From the NCBI GenBank assembly GCA_905221615.1, contig CAJNDT010004724.1:372001-436000 (forward strand): a DNA stretch of 64,000 nucleotides, read 5' to 3'. This DNA comes from Symbiodinium sp. CCMP2592 (Eukaryota > Sar > Dinophyceae > Suessiales > Symbiodiniaceae). The notes under the pieces were generated by a model that saw only the letters and a program-made list of their open reading frames with translations, made no database searches and had not been told where the DNA came from. A program made the position numbers and the translations under genes. Within the stretch, counting starts at the first letter, position 1; the number at the start of each line of letters is the position of its first letter. This document shows, piece after piece, positions 20,634 to 31,419 of the stretch.

Positions 20634-21118
20634 TTTCCAACGGGGGGCAACAGCCGACAACAAGGGGGCACCGACAACTAACAGTTAAACAAGTAATGCG
20701 GGGAACTCTGCAACATAGTAGCCAGTCTTGTTGCTTGCCATGCACGGTGTCGCCGGAGCCTCAGTTGTACAGTTTGTGTTGTGCCCGCAGCCAGCCACAC
20801 GCAGTTACAAGTTGTAGGGCATGGCGTCAAGCACAGTTGTTGTTAAAGTGCAATAGTGGAGAGTGGCTCACCAACACGGTGATGGGCGTGCGGAGCCAAG
20901 CTCAAGATAGAGTTCCGATTTCCGGCACGAGGGGGGCCCCCCCCTTAGCCTACGAGGCGGGTTGGGGGTCATAGGCTAGTGGTTTTGGGGGGCAAGCCGG
21001 TGAATCAGAACGAAAACAATCTCGGCTTTTCACTCCTGCCTGTAATCCCTCCAGTGCGCGGAAACGCGCGAGGGGGGCACGGACCAAACTCGTGCTTCCC
21101 TCCGACTGTGCTGAAGAA
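20634..21118 (+). other. 3' end of element 2
   Basis: Non-coding. Near 20930-20970 is a strong fold: a GGGGGG run faces a run of C, followed by TAGCCTAC and CATAGGCTA, which can form a second stem. Such a fold close to the 3' end could be the recognition site for reverse transcription, as in several LINEs; this is inference. The sequence ends in CTGAAGAAGAGA and passes into (GA)n. Confidence 0.45.
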
Positions 21119-21139
21119 GAGAGAGAGAGAGAGAGAGAG
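21119..21139 (+). repeat. (GA)n tract at the right end of the insertion
   Basis: About 21 bases of GA followed by GGTTGAGCGAGGATC, which is the right flank of the empty site at 1764 onward. Together with 10543-10596 it fixes both borders of the insertion. Confidence 0.85.
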
Positions 21140-22677
21140 GGTTGAGCGAGGATCCACGTCGTGCCACGAGCCGTGGTGGCGGCGACACCGCCGGCGGGCC
21201 ACCAGGCTGACCGGGCTGGCGTTTGAGCTGCCGATTCCAGCGGAAATGAAATCTTGAATCCTGTTCGTGCATCTTGCTCAGTCCTTCTGGCACAATTTTC
21301 CCGTCAAGGCTGTGCGTACCCCAGAGAGTGTGCAAGTGTGCTTGGCGCTACGGCGCTGCTGTGCGGACATGCAGTGTGACGGTCAGCCGTCCACCATACT
21401 ATCATCGAGCTGAGCGCTGAAGTCTGAGGCCAATGTGCCCTTGCCACGACCCGTGGCTGCCGCCACCAGGCTCGCAGCTCACCATTGTGGAGTTCTTCGG
21501 CTATCACTTGCACTGGGGTGCAAGCACGACTTTTGTCATGCTTTCGCTTTGGATGTGTGCTGTCATGACATTGCCTGGGCGCTACCCATCACTCCAAAGC
21601 TGTGCCAGATTCCGACGATGGTTCCGTAGCCGTCACTCGAAAGCTCTGCCAGATGCGTTTGACTTAGAAGCAGGTCGTTTGCGCCTGGCCCAGCGAAGAT
21701 GGTCCCCGTGGCCAGAAACTGAGAAAATCCGGCCACTGAAGTTTGAAGGAGACAGTGCCGGTCCTCCTCGGCCGCGCTAACCTATCCTCTGCGATGTCGA
21801 GGTGCAGACGACGACGAAGACCGTCGTCTCTGCGCCCAGGCCTGGCTCGGTCTCTATGCATCTTGCGGCGTTGGCGCGGCAGTGTTGACATCGCCTGCAC
21901 ATCTGTGACTCGATAACCTTCGCAGCCCGATGCCTTAATCTGCCTTCGAAGTCGAAGCAGGAGCTTTGTCCCCGGGCCACCGGCACAGGACTGCGCAACG
22001 CCGGTTGAGGGGATCCGTTCGTTTTCGCATGCTTCCGTCCGCTTTGTAGTTGAGTTGCTTTTCCTTGATGCCAGAAGCCAGCCTGTCAGGCGCGTGCGCA
22101 CACCTCCTCCGTGGCCAGGATCTGAGAAGATCGGGGTCCTCCTCGGCTGCGCCGATGTGTTGTCACGGCTTTCCTTTTGCAGTCTGCGCGATGTCGAGGT
22201 GCAGACCGCGACGAAGACCATCGTGTCTGCACCGAGGCCCGGCTCAAACGACACAATCTACAACCTCCATCCATCCTCGTGTGTAGCCTTGTATTGCACT
22301 CTCTTAAAAAAACTTCTGCTAGGGATCCCGAGCGGACCACGTAACTGATGTTCCGCCGATTTTGAATTACTGGTATGATTCACTGAGTGCAAGAGGATCC
22401 ACAGCAACAAAGTACAAGCACATTCAGGGTTTGCGGATTCCGTCTCAGCTGTTTGGAATCTTTGCCAGCGACAAGATCTTGATTTCTGTGCCAGATGCGG
22501 CTCCAGCTTGCTGAGCACAAGTCACCACGGACAGAGCCGACCTGTGCACAGGCCAGCTCCCACCGGTTTGGTGGGTCCGAATCTCGAGGTGCCCCTGCAG
22601 AAGGACGGCCACGCCCAGTCTGCAACATCTGATCGAAACATAGTCTTGATGTGGCCTATATTAGATGTCTCTGGAAG

Positions 22678-24179
22678 GGGGTCGAGAAGCTCTCGCCTGG
22701 AGAGGCACAGCTGGAGAGCTACTCGTACTAGGATAGTACACAGGGCGACTGACAGGAGCGATGGCCGTGTTGACGCTGTCACATCGCATGGGATCTTGCC
22801 TTGAGGTGTGTGAACTTCTCCAGAAAGGACAGCCTGTCTCTCAGGAACAAGTGGGTGCAAATGCACAAGGACTCAAAAAGAACACCGAGGTGCTGTCTTA
22901 TCGACGTGCGTGGGGATGATCGAGCCTCTGGCTACATTCAGGCCAGAACAGCACGCTTCGCGGAGTTTGTTTCGCACTGGGCGTCTGGAGAGAGTCCGTG
23001 TGCCTCGTCCCTCGACGGCTGCAGGGCTCGGTGCACGAGCCCACCAGCTTCCAGGCACCCCTTTTGAACCGGGCGGGGCCGCCAAGAGAGGGAGTGGGTG
23101 CTCCGACAGGAAGCATGGGTGTAGAATTCGTGACCGAGCTTGTCTGTTGAATCTGCTAGTGAGGTGCCGGAGCTGGTGGCCAAATTCTGCAAGGAGAAGC
23201 TTGTGGCCAGCAGCTCAGGTCCTTGCTTGTCGCATGTGGCGCTGCAGAGCGGTCAGTGACTGCACCACTTCGCAAAGCTGCTGAAATCTTCCACTGCCAG
23301 TACTCCATGCACCGTGGCCCCCAGCGGGATGCCAAGTCTATTGTGCGGATCATGGGCATGGGTGATCAGGATGTGATCAGGTATGTTCGGCGGACATGTT
23401 TCCAACAGTCATGTTATGTTTTGTTTCAATAAACCGTCGGTCCGCACCGCGCATCGAAGTGAGTTTTCAGGATAGCCGGTCTCAGACAGCACGGCAGGTG
23501 CGCAAACTGGTATCGCGAGCAGGCGCCGACCTCGCAGCGGGGGCCTCGGTCTGTGGATACATTCCGCAGTTCTAGTTGCTTCAGTTGTGCATATTGTGCT
23601 CGCGCATGCATCCCCCCGTCCGAGATGGCATCCTGTCTGCGTCCATCTGTTGAGCAGCTTTGCGTGAGTTGCGTGGCTGGGTGTTGTGACTTCATGGTGT
23701 AGCCGGAGAGGTTCCCCTGCGAGATTCTGGGCTTCTATGATTTTGATTGCTTCCGCAGAAAATGGAACACTAAGTAGTAAACGCCACCGGCACGAAAGTG
23801 CCGGCATGAGACTGACCGTGTTCTCAAACCCGGCCAGGCAAGCTGGCGGAATATTGCGAGCTTTGTGGCGGAAGTCATACATGCAAGTCAGCACGGCCCT
23901 AAAGCTCTGGATGCGACAGAGCACTGCGCATTTTGGGCTTGGCCGCAATACCCCTGGCTCCGCACAAAAAAAAACAGAAACCATAAGGTTGCAAAACAAC
24001 GGATACGCTTGCTTCGTATCGTCGCGTCGGCACTACTATGCCTCTCTGCACGTCCCCCCCCCGCCCTTTGACGTCCTTTGTCCTCGGAGTCCTCGACAAA
24101 ATGCGAGTGGCTGTTGACGGAAAGGCGCGTGGCCATTCTCGAGGGAGGCTTCCGCGGCTGGGAACGCCAGCGATTGCCG
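22678..24179 (+). CDS. Rhodanese exon set 3 (S type)
   Basis: Exons at 22678-22704 (GVEKLSPGE), 22806-22828, 22890-22941 (CCLIDVRGDDRASGYIQ), 23025-23054 (GSVHEPTSFQ), 23164-23205 (VPELVAKFCKEKLV), 23286-23323 (IFHCQYSMHRGPQ; Cys codon 23295-23297), 23498-23518 (CANWYRE) and 24125-24179 (RVAILEGGFRGWERQRLP). The residues of the active loop are all present. Two splice signals are doubtful: the donor after the second exon is AC, and the base before the catalytic exon makes the acceptor AA instead of AG, a change seen only in this copy. It may be a recent pseudogene. Confidence 0.6.
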
Positions 24180-26466
24180 GCGGGGAGTCTCAGCCTTCGT
24201 GAAAGGAAGGATGCAGTGATGCTTCGGGGAGTTTGTGTATGTCGTTGGTGCGAGTTTTTCAATTTGTCGGACATGTAAACGGCTCTGCTGGTCGACTGCA
24301 GGTCCTCCGCGAGCAACCTATGGATGCAGAAAGCCAGGCTGGGTGAACCAAGTCGTTTGTGACGCCTGCACCAGCGCAAGTGCAGTTTGAGGCTTGAGGC
24401 TGTTGAAAGTGGAGTGACATGGTGCTTTGGTATGTCTGGGCCAGTCCGGCTCAGAGCGCCAGGGCAAGGCAGATATCTATGCGCTCTCAATGGGCAGGCG
24501 CCTGGCAGGCAGGGTTCTTGCAGCGGGGCGGGCCTCGCCTCACGAGACACTGCTCTGGAGTGCTATGCTTCGATGTGTTTTCATGCGTTCCCTTGGCAGG
24601 TGCTGGTGCGTGAGACCGCACAGTGGCCGATATTTTTTCTGATATCCTCCGTGAGTGGGCGCTGGGCTGGCAAGTACTGGTAGCCAAGACTTGGGCCATG
24701 CGGACTGTGGGTGTACGGACTTGCAGAATACGGAAGACGGAGGCAGGCAGGGTCCCGGCGAATCGCGCTGGGCATTGAGAAGCGAACAGTCGCATCTTCC
24801 AGGCTGCAGAGAGATTGGGCTTTCGAAGGATATCCCTGCCTTCCAATTTACATAGCATCAGGCGACTTTTTTCTCGTAGCCAGACCCCACGGCAGCAGTT
24901 CAGATGTGGCAAGTCGGACATGGCACTGTCAGGCAGCACAGCGCAGGACGATCTTGCTGTGGTGGGCTGTTGTTGCTTGTTACCGGCGAATAACGCTGGG
25001 TTCTCTGAGCTCGACGACCCCGCTGTCTTTGCCAATGAGCCGAAACGACTGGTCCTGCAGGGGTGAGGCAGTGCAACTCGCGAGTGGAAGCCATCACTCT
25101 ATAAAGCCGGCAGGGCTTGGCCTCAGCCGAGTGCCACTGTGCTGCTCATGACACGGCTTTCCGCATGATCCGTAGATGCTGTATGCATCCCCGGGCGCCT
25201 CACACATCCACGTCGAACAGCTGGCGGGGAGTGCGACTGCAGCGCGACATTTGTTGGCTCTGGCGATACAAGCAGAGCCTTGAAGCAGCCAACGTGCTCT
25301 TCCCAACATGGCTAGCCGCGTGAAGGGCCCAGACCAGCCCACTGCGCAAAGTGCTAAGAGAACGGATGCCTGCCGGCCTGCAGCTGAGGTCTCCTTCTAC
25401 TACGCACCCACGGCTCCGAGGGTCGTGCCTTGGAGCAACGGAAGATGTATGATCGCTCATCATCGGGGTCTCCCCGGAAGGGCCGGTCTCCTCGCTCAGC
25501 TTCTTCTGCATCGCGAGTGAGGCGCCGGCCGTCGTGACCATGCCGCCGAGGCAGTGCCTGCCTTGGGCCAGGGCAGAAATCTCGCGGAGTCAGCTTCGGG
25601 AACGGTTCAGCTTTTGCGGTGTGAGGGTTGAGCGAGGATCTACGTGATGCCACACGCTGTGATGCCGGCGACAGCGGCGTGCCACACCGCCCACCTGGCT
25701 GGCTTTGACTGCTTCCAGCGAGCATGTTTTGACAACGGACTCTTGAATCCTGTCCGCGCAACCTGGTCAGTACTTCTGGCCCAATTTTCCGGCCAAGGCA
25801 GCGCATACCTCAGAGCTCGTGCACGTGTAAAGGCACCATGTATACTGCTGCAGTTGTGCGGACACATGCAGCGTGACGGTCAGCTGCCCACGAATCAAGC
25901 TGAGCGCTGAAATCTGAGGCCAATGTGCCCTTGGCAAGACCGGTGGCCGCTGCCACCAGGCGCGCAGCTCACTTGTGGCACATTGCTTCGGCAAACTCCC
26001 GGCTGAGGGATGATGTGCACTGTGGAGTATAGGGTGCTTGCCCGGCTTTTGTCATGCTGTCGCGTTGGACGTTTGCAGTCATGACATGCGCACATGCCAT
26101 GCCATAACATTGCCTCGACGGCAGCTATCATTCGAAAGCTCTGCCAGATCTGATATTGATGTATTTACATTTGAAGCAGGTCGTTGCCCGCTGGCCCGCC
26201 AAAGATGGACCGCCCTGCCCATGTTGTCTATGTTGCTTGCTTCCGGCTGCTTCCTCAGTCCGTTCCTCAGGAGCCCATCTTTGCCTCCAGGGCCAGGAGC
26301 TGAGAAGATCCGGTTGACGGAGTCAGTGCCCGGCTTCCTCGGCTGGGCTGACACGCTGTCCTCCCATCCTTGACGATGTCGAGGTGCAGACAGCGACGAA
26401 GACCGTCGTGTCCGCGCCCAGGACTGCCTTGATCTCCTTGCATGCGGAGAGTCGGAAACCCATGCC

Positions 26467-27214
26467 TTAATCTGCCTTTGAAGACGAAGCAGGAGCTTTG
26501 TGCCTGGGCCTCCGACAAAGGACTGCCCTATGCCGGTTGGCGGGATCGGTTCGCTTCATTCCTGCTCCACGGGCAACGAGGCTAGCGGCCCAAACCTTGA
26601 CTTCAGGCTGGGAATCATGAACTGCGCACCACGCAATGTCAGCATGATAACGCATAATTACTTCAGCATCCTGTTGCAACTGCAAGAAACTTTGTACCAG
26701 CTGGGAGTAGCCCGGAAGAACCTGACCAATCTGACGAGCTGTAGACTTTGCAACCATATCAACTATTCCGTTACACCACGCAAGACACCGCTCAACGCCC
26801 TCAAGTTGCTTCCAATCCTGATGAGCTTTGACCTTCACGATATGAAAATTCTGCACATCAGCCCCGAGAGCAGCATTTAAGAAAAAACAGCCAGCAGTCC
26901 AAGTTTGTTTGAGGCAGCTGGGGATTTACACCCTGCCTGAGCTGTTGAAGGATGGCACGAGCCGCCTGAACTACGGATTTAGAGCCAGAATAAATACTGG
27001 CCTGTCGAAACGCGGAACATGCAACAGCAGCAGCCAGAATCTCAGAACGATCAACATGTTGATCAGCTGATGGCACAATGCCCCTCCGCACTGCTTCATG
27101 ATCGCAGGATCCTTTCGCTAAAACCACCGCCGAAGCCGCTAACCGAATTAACGGAAACTTGGGATGAAGACAAGAATCGTCAGTGAAAAGCGCAACAGGA
27201 GTGTCGTTAAACAC
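26467..27214 (-). pseudogene. RNase H fragment of an old retroelement, in L1
   Basis: On the minus strand, 27214-26858 reads ALFTDDSC, then RSEILAAAVA, then IYSGSKSVV; 26856-26467 reads VKVKAHQD and then NGIVDMVAKSTA. These are the ordered motifs of a retroelement-type RNase H. Of the four acidic catalytic residues, the first Asp (TDDS), the Glu (RSEI) and the last Asp (GIVDMVAK) are kept, but the third is Gly (YSGS instead of YSDS). A single extra A near 26880 shifts the frame between the two halves. The fragment lies within about 0.8 kb (26560-27390) that S units lack. It is dead and was carried along when the array expanded. Confidence 0.75.
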
Positions 27215-28186
27215 TCTATGGATTACGGGAAACCTCTACTATCAAGATGACCTTGTACAAGTCTGCATAAAGGTAGTTCGGGCCACAAGCCATAAAAGCG
27301 AGCTGAGTCTGGAATGTCAGGCCAAATGCGTTGCGTCACAAGGTGTCTGTCCCTCACATCCGGAATCTTCCGGAGTGAGTTGCTTGTCTTGACGCCACAA
27401 GCAAGCCTGCCAGGACCCTGTGCACACCTCCATGGCCAGGACCCGAGAACATCCATCATCCATTGGAGTTTGAAGGAGGCAGTGCCGGTCCTCCTCGGCT
27501 GCGCTGGCGGGTTGTGTCGCGGCTTTCATTTTCCTCATTCTAGATGTCGAGGTGCAGGCGACGACAAAGGCCTTCGCGTCTGCGCCCAGGCCTGTCTCGA
27601 TCTCCATGCCCCATGACAGTCGCTGAGAATAAAGATGCTAGCGACTGCGAAGGAGAGGCCCCTTCAGCACGTAAACTATTGATGACCTTTAGGCAGTTGT
27701 CATGAAGCCCTGCCCAAGTTGGGGTCGCTGCCACTGCATCAGCGATGCCAAACACGCAGATGCTCCGGATGCTTCGGGCAAGAACGAATTGGAGCATCTG
27801 GAACTACGAGACTCGCCTACGACAACCAGCAGCGGCGACGCTGACTGAGTTCAACGGGATCGGAGTGAACATGGCGACCTGAAAGCCACATTCAGGGTTC
27901 GCGCTGCGCGTACACGCCGCTCAAGCAGTTGCATGTGGCGTAAAGATTGGAAATAAGAACTTCAACGTCTCAGCTCTTCGGGGCCTTTGCCAGTGACAAG
28001 ATGTGGATTTCTATCCTAGATGCGGCTCGAGCGTCTTGCAGACAGAACCCACCTGTACACAGGCCAGCGGCTTGCGCCGGTTTGGTGGGGCCGAATCTCG
28101 AAGTGCCACTTCAGAAGGACGGCCACGACCATGGTGCAAAAGCTGTTTGAAGCATACTCTTTACGTTATGTGTATGTCTGTGCAAG

Positions 28187-29629
28187 GGCGTCGAGAAGAT
28201 CTCAGCTGAGGAGGCACACCTGGAGAGCTGCCACTGGTAGTACTAGGAAAGTACCCGTTGTCAAGTTGTGTCTTTGCAGCAGCAGGGCGACAGACAGGAG
28301 TGCTGGAGAAAGTTCGTTGACCCTGTCACGTTGTGAAGCATCTTGCCTCCAGGTGCACAAGCTCCTCGAGGCAGGGCTGCCTGCCTCTCAGAACTGTGCC
28401 ACAAGTGGCGAAGCTGGCAAAGGCCTTTCGGATGCGAGGATTACTCCAACGAAGCACCGAGGTGTGTGCTCATTGACGTGCGTGGGGATGATCGTGCGTC
28501 TGGCCACATCGAGGCCTTTTCAGCAAGAGTCGCGGATTTGTTGTTTCACACTGGGTGTCTGGAGGGAGTCCGTGTGTCTCGTCCCTCGACGGCTCCAGGG
28601 CTCGGTGCACGAGCCCACCAGCTTCCAGGCACCCCTTTTGAACCGGGCGGGGCCGCCAAGAGTGGGAGCGGGTGCTCCGACCGGAAGCATGGGGTGTAGA
28701 ATTCGTGACGGAGCTTGTCTGTTGATCTGCTAGTGAGGTGCCGGAGCTGGTGGCCAAATTCTCCAAGGAGAAGCTCGTGGCCAGCAGCTCAGGTTCGTGC
28801 TTGTCGCATGTGGCGCTGCAGAGCTTTGGCGATTCGTCTGTGGCAGTCCCTTCCGAATCTATGTGCACTGGATGCGACCACCACCCGTCTGCTGAGATCT
28901 TCCATTGCCAATATTCCCTGCACCGTGGCCCTCAGCTGGAAGCCAAGTCCACTGTTATGGGCTGGTCTGGAGCCTTCGATTCTTGTGGGACTGGTGTCGT
29001 AGCTTTTGAAGGACGTGCTTGTCAAGTGTCTGGGCATGTATTGTTTCTGCAAGTAGACCGTTCACACTGGAGGGCTGTTGGAGTGGCCGCAGGTTGAAGC
29101 GAGTTTCAGGATAGCCGATCTTAGCAGACACGGCAGGTGCGCGAACTGGTATCGCGAGCAGGCACCTCCGACACAGCTGGGGCCTCGGTCTCCGGATGAA
29201 TTTCGCAGCTGTCCTCTCCTTCACTTGTTTTGTGGTGCTGGCTTCCTGCAGGGGTGACTCCGTTGAACATGTCTGTGCAAGCTGTGCAGTTTCGCAGTGA
29301 TGCAGTGCACCGCCAGCACGCCGGAGTGACGGTGTCGTGTTACGAAACTAGGAAATGCAAGCTTGCGGAACTTTGCAGCCTCTTCGGCTGACCCGATGAA
29401 CGTAGTTTAGTAGGGTCCCAAAGTCCTGATGCTCCAGATCCGCGCTTCCAGAGACTGCATGGTCGTGGTTGAGGAAAGAAGGGGGTATTTTGCCCGTCGC
29501 AGCATCGTATCGTACGATTACCTTCTCGCGCCGACGGAGTCCTCGATTTGATGTGAGTGGCTGCTCACGGGAAGGCGCGTGGCCGTCCTCGAGGGAGGCT
29601 TCCGCGGCTGGGAAAGACGGCGTCTTCCG
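28187..29629 (+). CDS. Rhodanese domain, exon set 4 (L type)
   Basis: Exons 28187-28213 (GVEKISAEE), 28353-28375 (VHKLLEA), 28462-28513 (CVLIDVRGDDRASGHIE), 28599-28628 (GSVHEPTSFQ), 28738-28779 (VPELVAKFSKEKLV), 28897-28934 (IFHCQYSLHRGPQ), 29137-29157 (CANWYRE) and 29575-29629 (RVAVLEGGFRGWERRRLP). Joined, they give about 95 residues, the usual length of a single-domain Cdc25/Acr2 rhodanese. The catalytic Cys codon is 28906-28908 and the Arg codon 28924-28926. Every donor is GC, phases agree at every junction, and all acceptors are AG. VVREKLMDAHGQ (29837-29872) and ADVYALSMGRRV (30050-30085) follow in phase. This is the cleanest copy along with set 1, and the L copies are the best candidates for active genes. 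Confidence 0.75.
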
Positions 29630-29836
29630 GCAGGGAGCCTCAGCTTTCGTGGATGGAAGGATGCAGTGCTGCTTCAGGGAGCATGTATGCACGTGGTATG
29701 TCGCAGTAGGCGTCGTAGCATGTTGCAGAAAGCTGAAGCTTAAGGCTTGAGGGTTTCTTGATTTCTGACGGCCCGAGTTTTGCAGGGTGTTCTGCATAGA
29801 GTCGGACACGTTGACATGTGCGCTGGCCAACCGCAG

Positions 29837-30925
29837 GTCGTCCGCGAGAAACTCATGGATGCCCATGGGCAGGCTGGGTACCCATCTGCAACTAATCGCT
29901 GCTTCCTCATGCCAGCACAAACACAGTTGCAGGATGTCGAAGGCTTGAGGATGTTGAAGCTGGAGTGGCATGCGCATGCATGGGCATTGCTGTCGTGCGA
30001 CGCTCTTTGGCATATCCGGCATGTTTCGGAGCCAGACCGCCAGGCGAAGGCAGACGTCTATGCGCTCTCGATGGGAAGGCGTGTGGCAGGCAAGCCTGCT
30101 TGGAGGGGCCTCGTCTCGGTTCAATTGGACGACCCTTGATGGGCTCTTCGACATGGTGCTCAGTTGGAAGGTGCTGGAGCGTGAGGCTGCAGCAGCCCTG
30201 CCTTCTATGAGATGCATCGTAGGCGGGCCAGTGTTGGCCAGTGCTGGTGGCCGAGACGTGGCAAAGCGGACGTTATGAGTTCTTCAAGCACAAAGCAGTA
30301 GAATGGACGGAGAAACGTCTTTGCCGAAGCGAACCGGCAGAGATGCGGCTGCAGTGCCCGGTGAATCGGCAGCAGTTCATAGATCTGGCAAGTCGGACAT
30401 GAGGTGTAGTTTTGACAATAGTTGGCAGTGTCAGGCAGCATGGCGAAGGACGAACTTGCCGTGGTGGGCTGTTGTTGTTTGTTCCCGGCGAATAACGCTG
30501 GGTTCTCTGAGCTCGACGAAACCGCTGCCCTTGCCAACAAGCGATAAAACTGGTCCTATTCAGGGAGCATTGAGCGCCGTGCCATGATAGACAGGGGTGA
30601 GGCAATGCATTTCGTTTCGTGAGTGGAAGCCATGACTCCCTGAAGCCGGACAGCCTTTGGCCTAAGCTCAGCGCCCCACGCATCCACGCCGAAGAGCTGG
30701 AAAGCAACGCAAACTGTAGCACGAAGCTTTGGCATTGGTTGGCCCTGACTGTACGTGGTAGCAAAGCCCAGAAGCAGTCAACGTGCGTTTTTTCCAGATG
30801 GCTAGCACGGTGAAGAGCCCAGAGTGGCCAACTGCTTGAGAGAGTTAAATGGTTAGTTGCCTGCTCAAGAAGCACGCTGAGGTTTCGTACTACTACGCGC
30901 GCGCGGCTCCAAGGGCCGTGCCTTG
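29837..30925 (+). CDS. Exon-like blocks downstream of rhodanese set 4
   Basis: 29837-29872 (VVREKLMDAHGQ), 30050-30085 (ADVYALSMGRRV), 30449-30532 (DELAVVGCCCLFPANNAGF and onward), a block near 30700-30744 (LESNANCSTKLWHWL), 30798-30833 (MASTVKSPEWPT) and 30882-30925 (VSYYYARAAPRAVP). Each keeps its frame in diverged units, with mostly silent changes, and most end just before GC. The MAS block follows the strongest pyrimidine tract of the unit (TTTTTTCCAG) and starts with ATG, so it could be the first exon of a gene, joined to a spliced leader. In L units the acceptor before it is missing. No domain is recognised. Confidence 0.45.
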
Positions 30926-31419
30926 GCGCAACGAATGATTCATGCCGGTCTCGGCTCTGCATCTCTGCATCGTGTGTGAGGCGCCAGCCGTCGTGACGAC
31001 GCCGGTGAGACAGTGCCTGCCTCGGGAAGTGTCGCGGAGTGGACTGTCACTGTCTGCCTTCTTTGGGAGAGGTCTTGCAGCTTCTGCTTGTTTTGGTGTG
31101 CTTGTGTGTGAGAGAGAGCTTGTGAGAGTGTTGAGCGAGGATCTACATCGTGCCACGTGCTGTGGTGCTGGCGACACCGCCGGCGGGCCACCAGGCTGAC
31201 CGGGCTGGCGTTTGCGCTGCTGCTTCCTGCGGAAATGGAATCTTGAATCCTGTTCTGTTCGTGCATCTTGCTCAGTCCTTCTGGCCCAATTTTCCCGTCA
31301 AGGCTGTGTGTACCCCAGAGAGTGTGCAAGTGTTGCTTGGCGCTACGGCGCTGCTATGCGGACATGCAGTGTGACGGTTAGCCGTCCACCACTGTCACCA
31401 CTGTGCGCTGAAGTCTGAG

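Larger units (their letters stand above)
18867..21118 (+). mobile_element. LINE-like element 2, strongly 5'-truncated
   Basis: About 2.25 kb between GA tracts. It keeps only the 3' part of a related element: a 590-codon frame related to the downstream protein of element 1, and about 480 bases of 3' sequence that do not resemble the 3' end of element 1. It is therefore a second family member or subfamily and not a duplicate. GGGGGA runs on the + strand are again frequent. No reverse transcriptase is left. Confidence 0.7.
9072..24179 (+). repeat. Array unit 3, split by a 10.5-kb insertion
   Basis: Without the insertion this unit would be about 4.55 kb. The left part (9072-10596) holds VVREKLMDAYGQ at 9261-9296, a YALSMGRRV block near 9478-9513, a palindrome at 9600-9660, the LAAVGCC block near 9908-9990, and a VSYYYARAAPRAVP block near 10330. 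The right part resumes at 21140 with the IYVVP block and continues through two VQTxTKTxVSAP blocks (near 21803 and 22203) to the rhodanese exons at 22678-24179. The array was therefore continuous before the elements inserted. Confidence 0.75.
24180..29629 (+). repeat. Long unit L1
   Basis: Blocks in order: 24302-24337 (VLREQPMDAESQ), 24469-24504 (ADIYALSMGRRL), 24947-25030 (DDLAVVGCCC), 25221-25256 (LAGSATAARHLL), 25389-25432 (VSFYYAPTAPRVVP, donor GA), a VVTMPPRQCLPW block near 25530-25590 with donor GA, IYVMPHAVMPATA near 25645, YFWPNFP near 25773, ANVPLARPVAAAT near 25920, VQTATKTVVSAP near 26385, the RNase H insertion at about 26560-27390, VQATTKAFASAP near 27552, and 28063-28126 (GLVGPNLEVPLQKDGH, donor GA). 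Then come the rhodanese exons. Intron-like DNA lies between. Confidence 0.7.

Noticed and set aside
28020..28733. Plus-strand frame of 237 codons, repeated in L2 and L3
   Set aside because: It reads through several exon borders in different phases; only the short blocks inside it keep a frame in diverged units.
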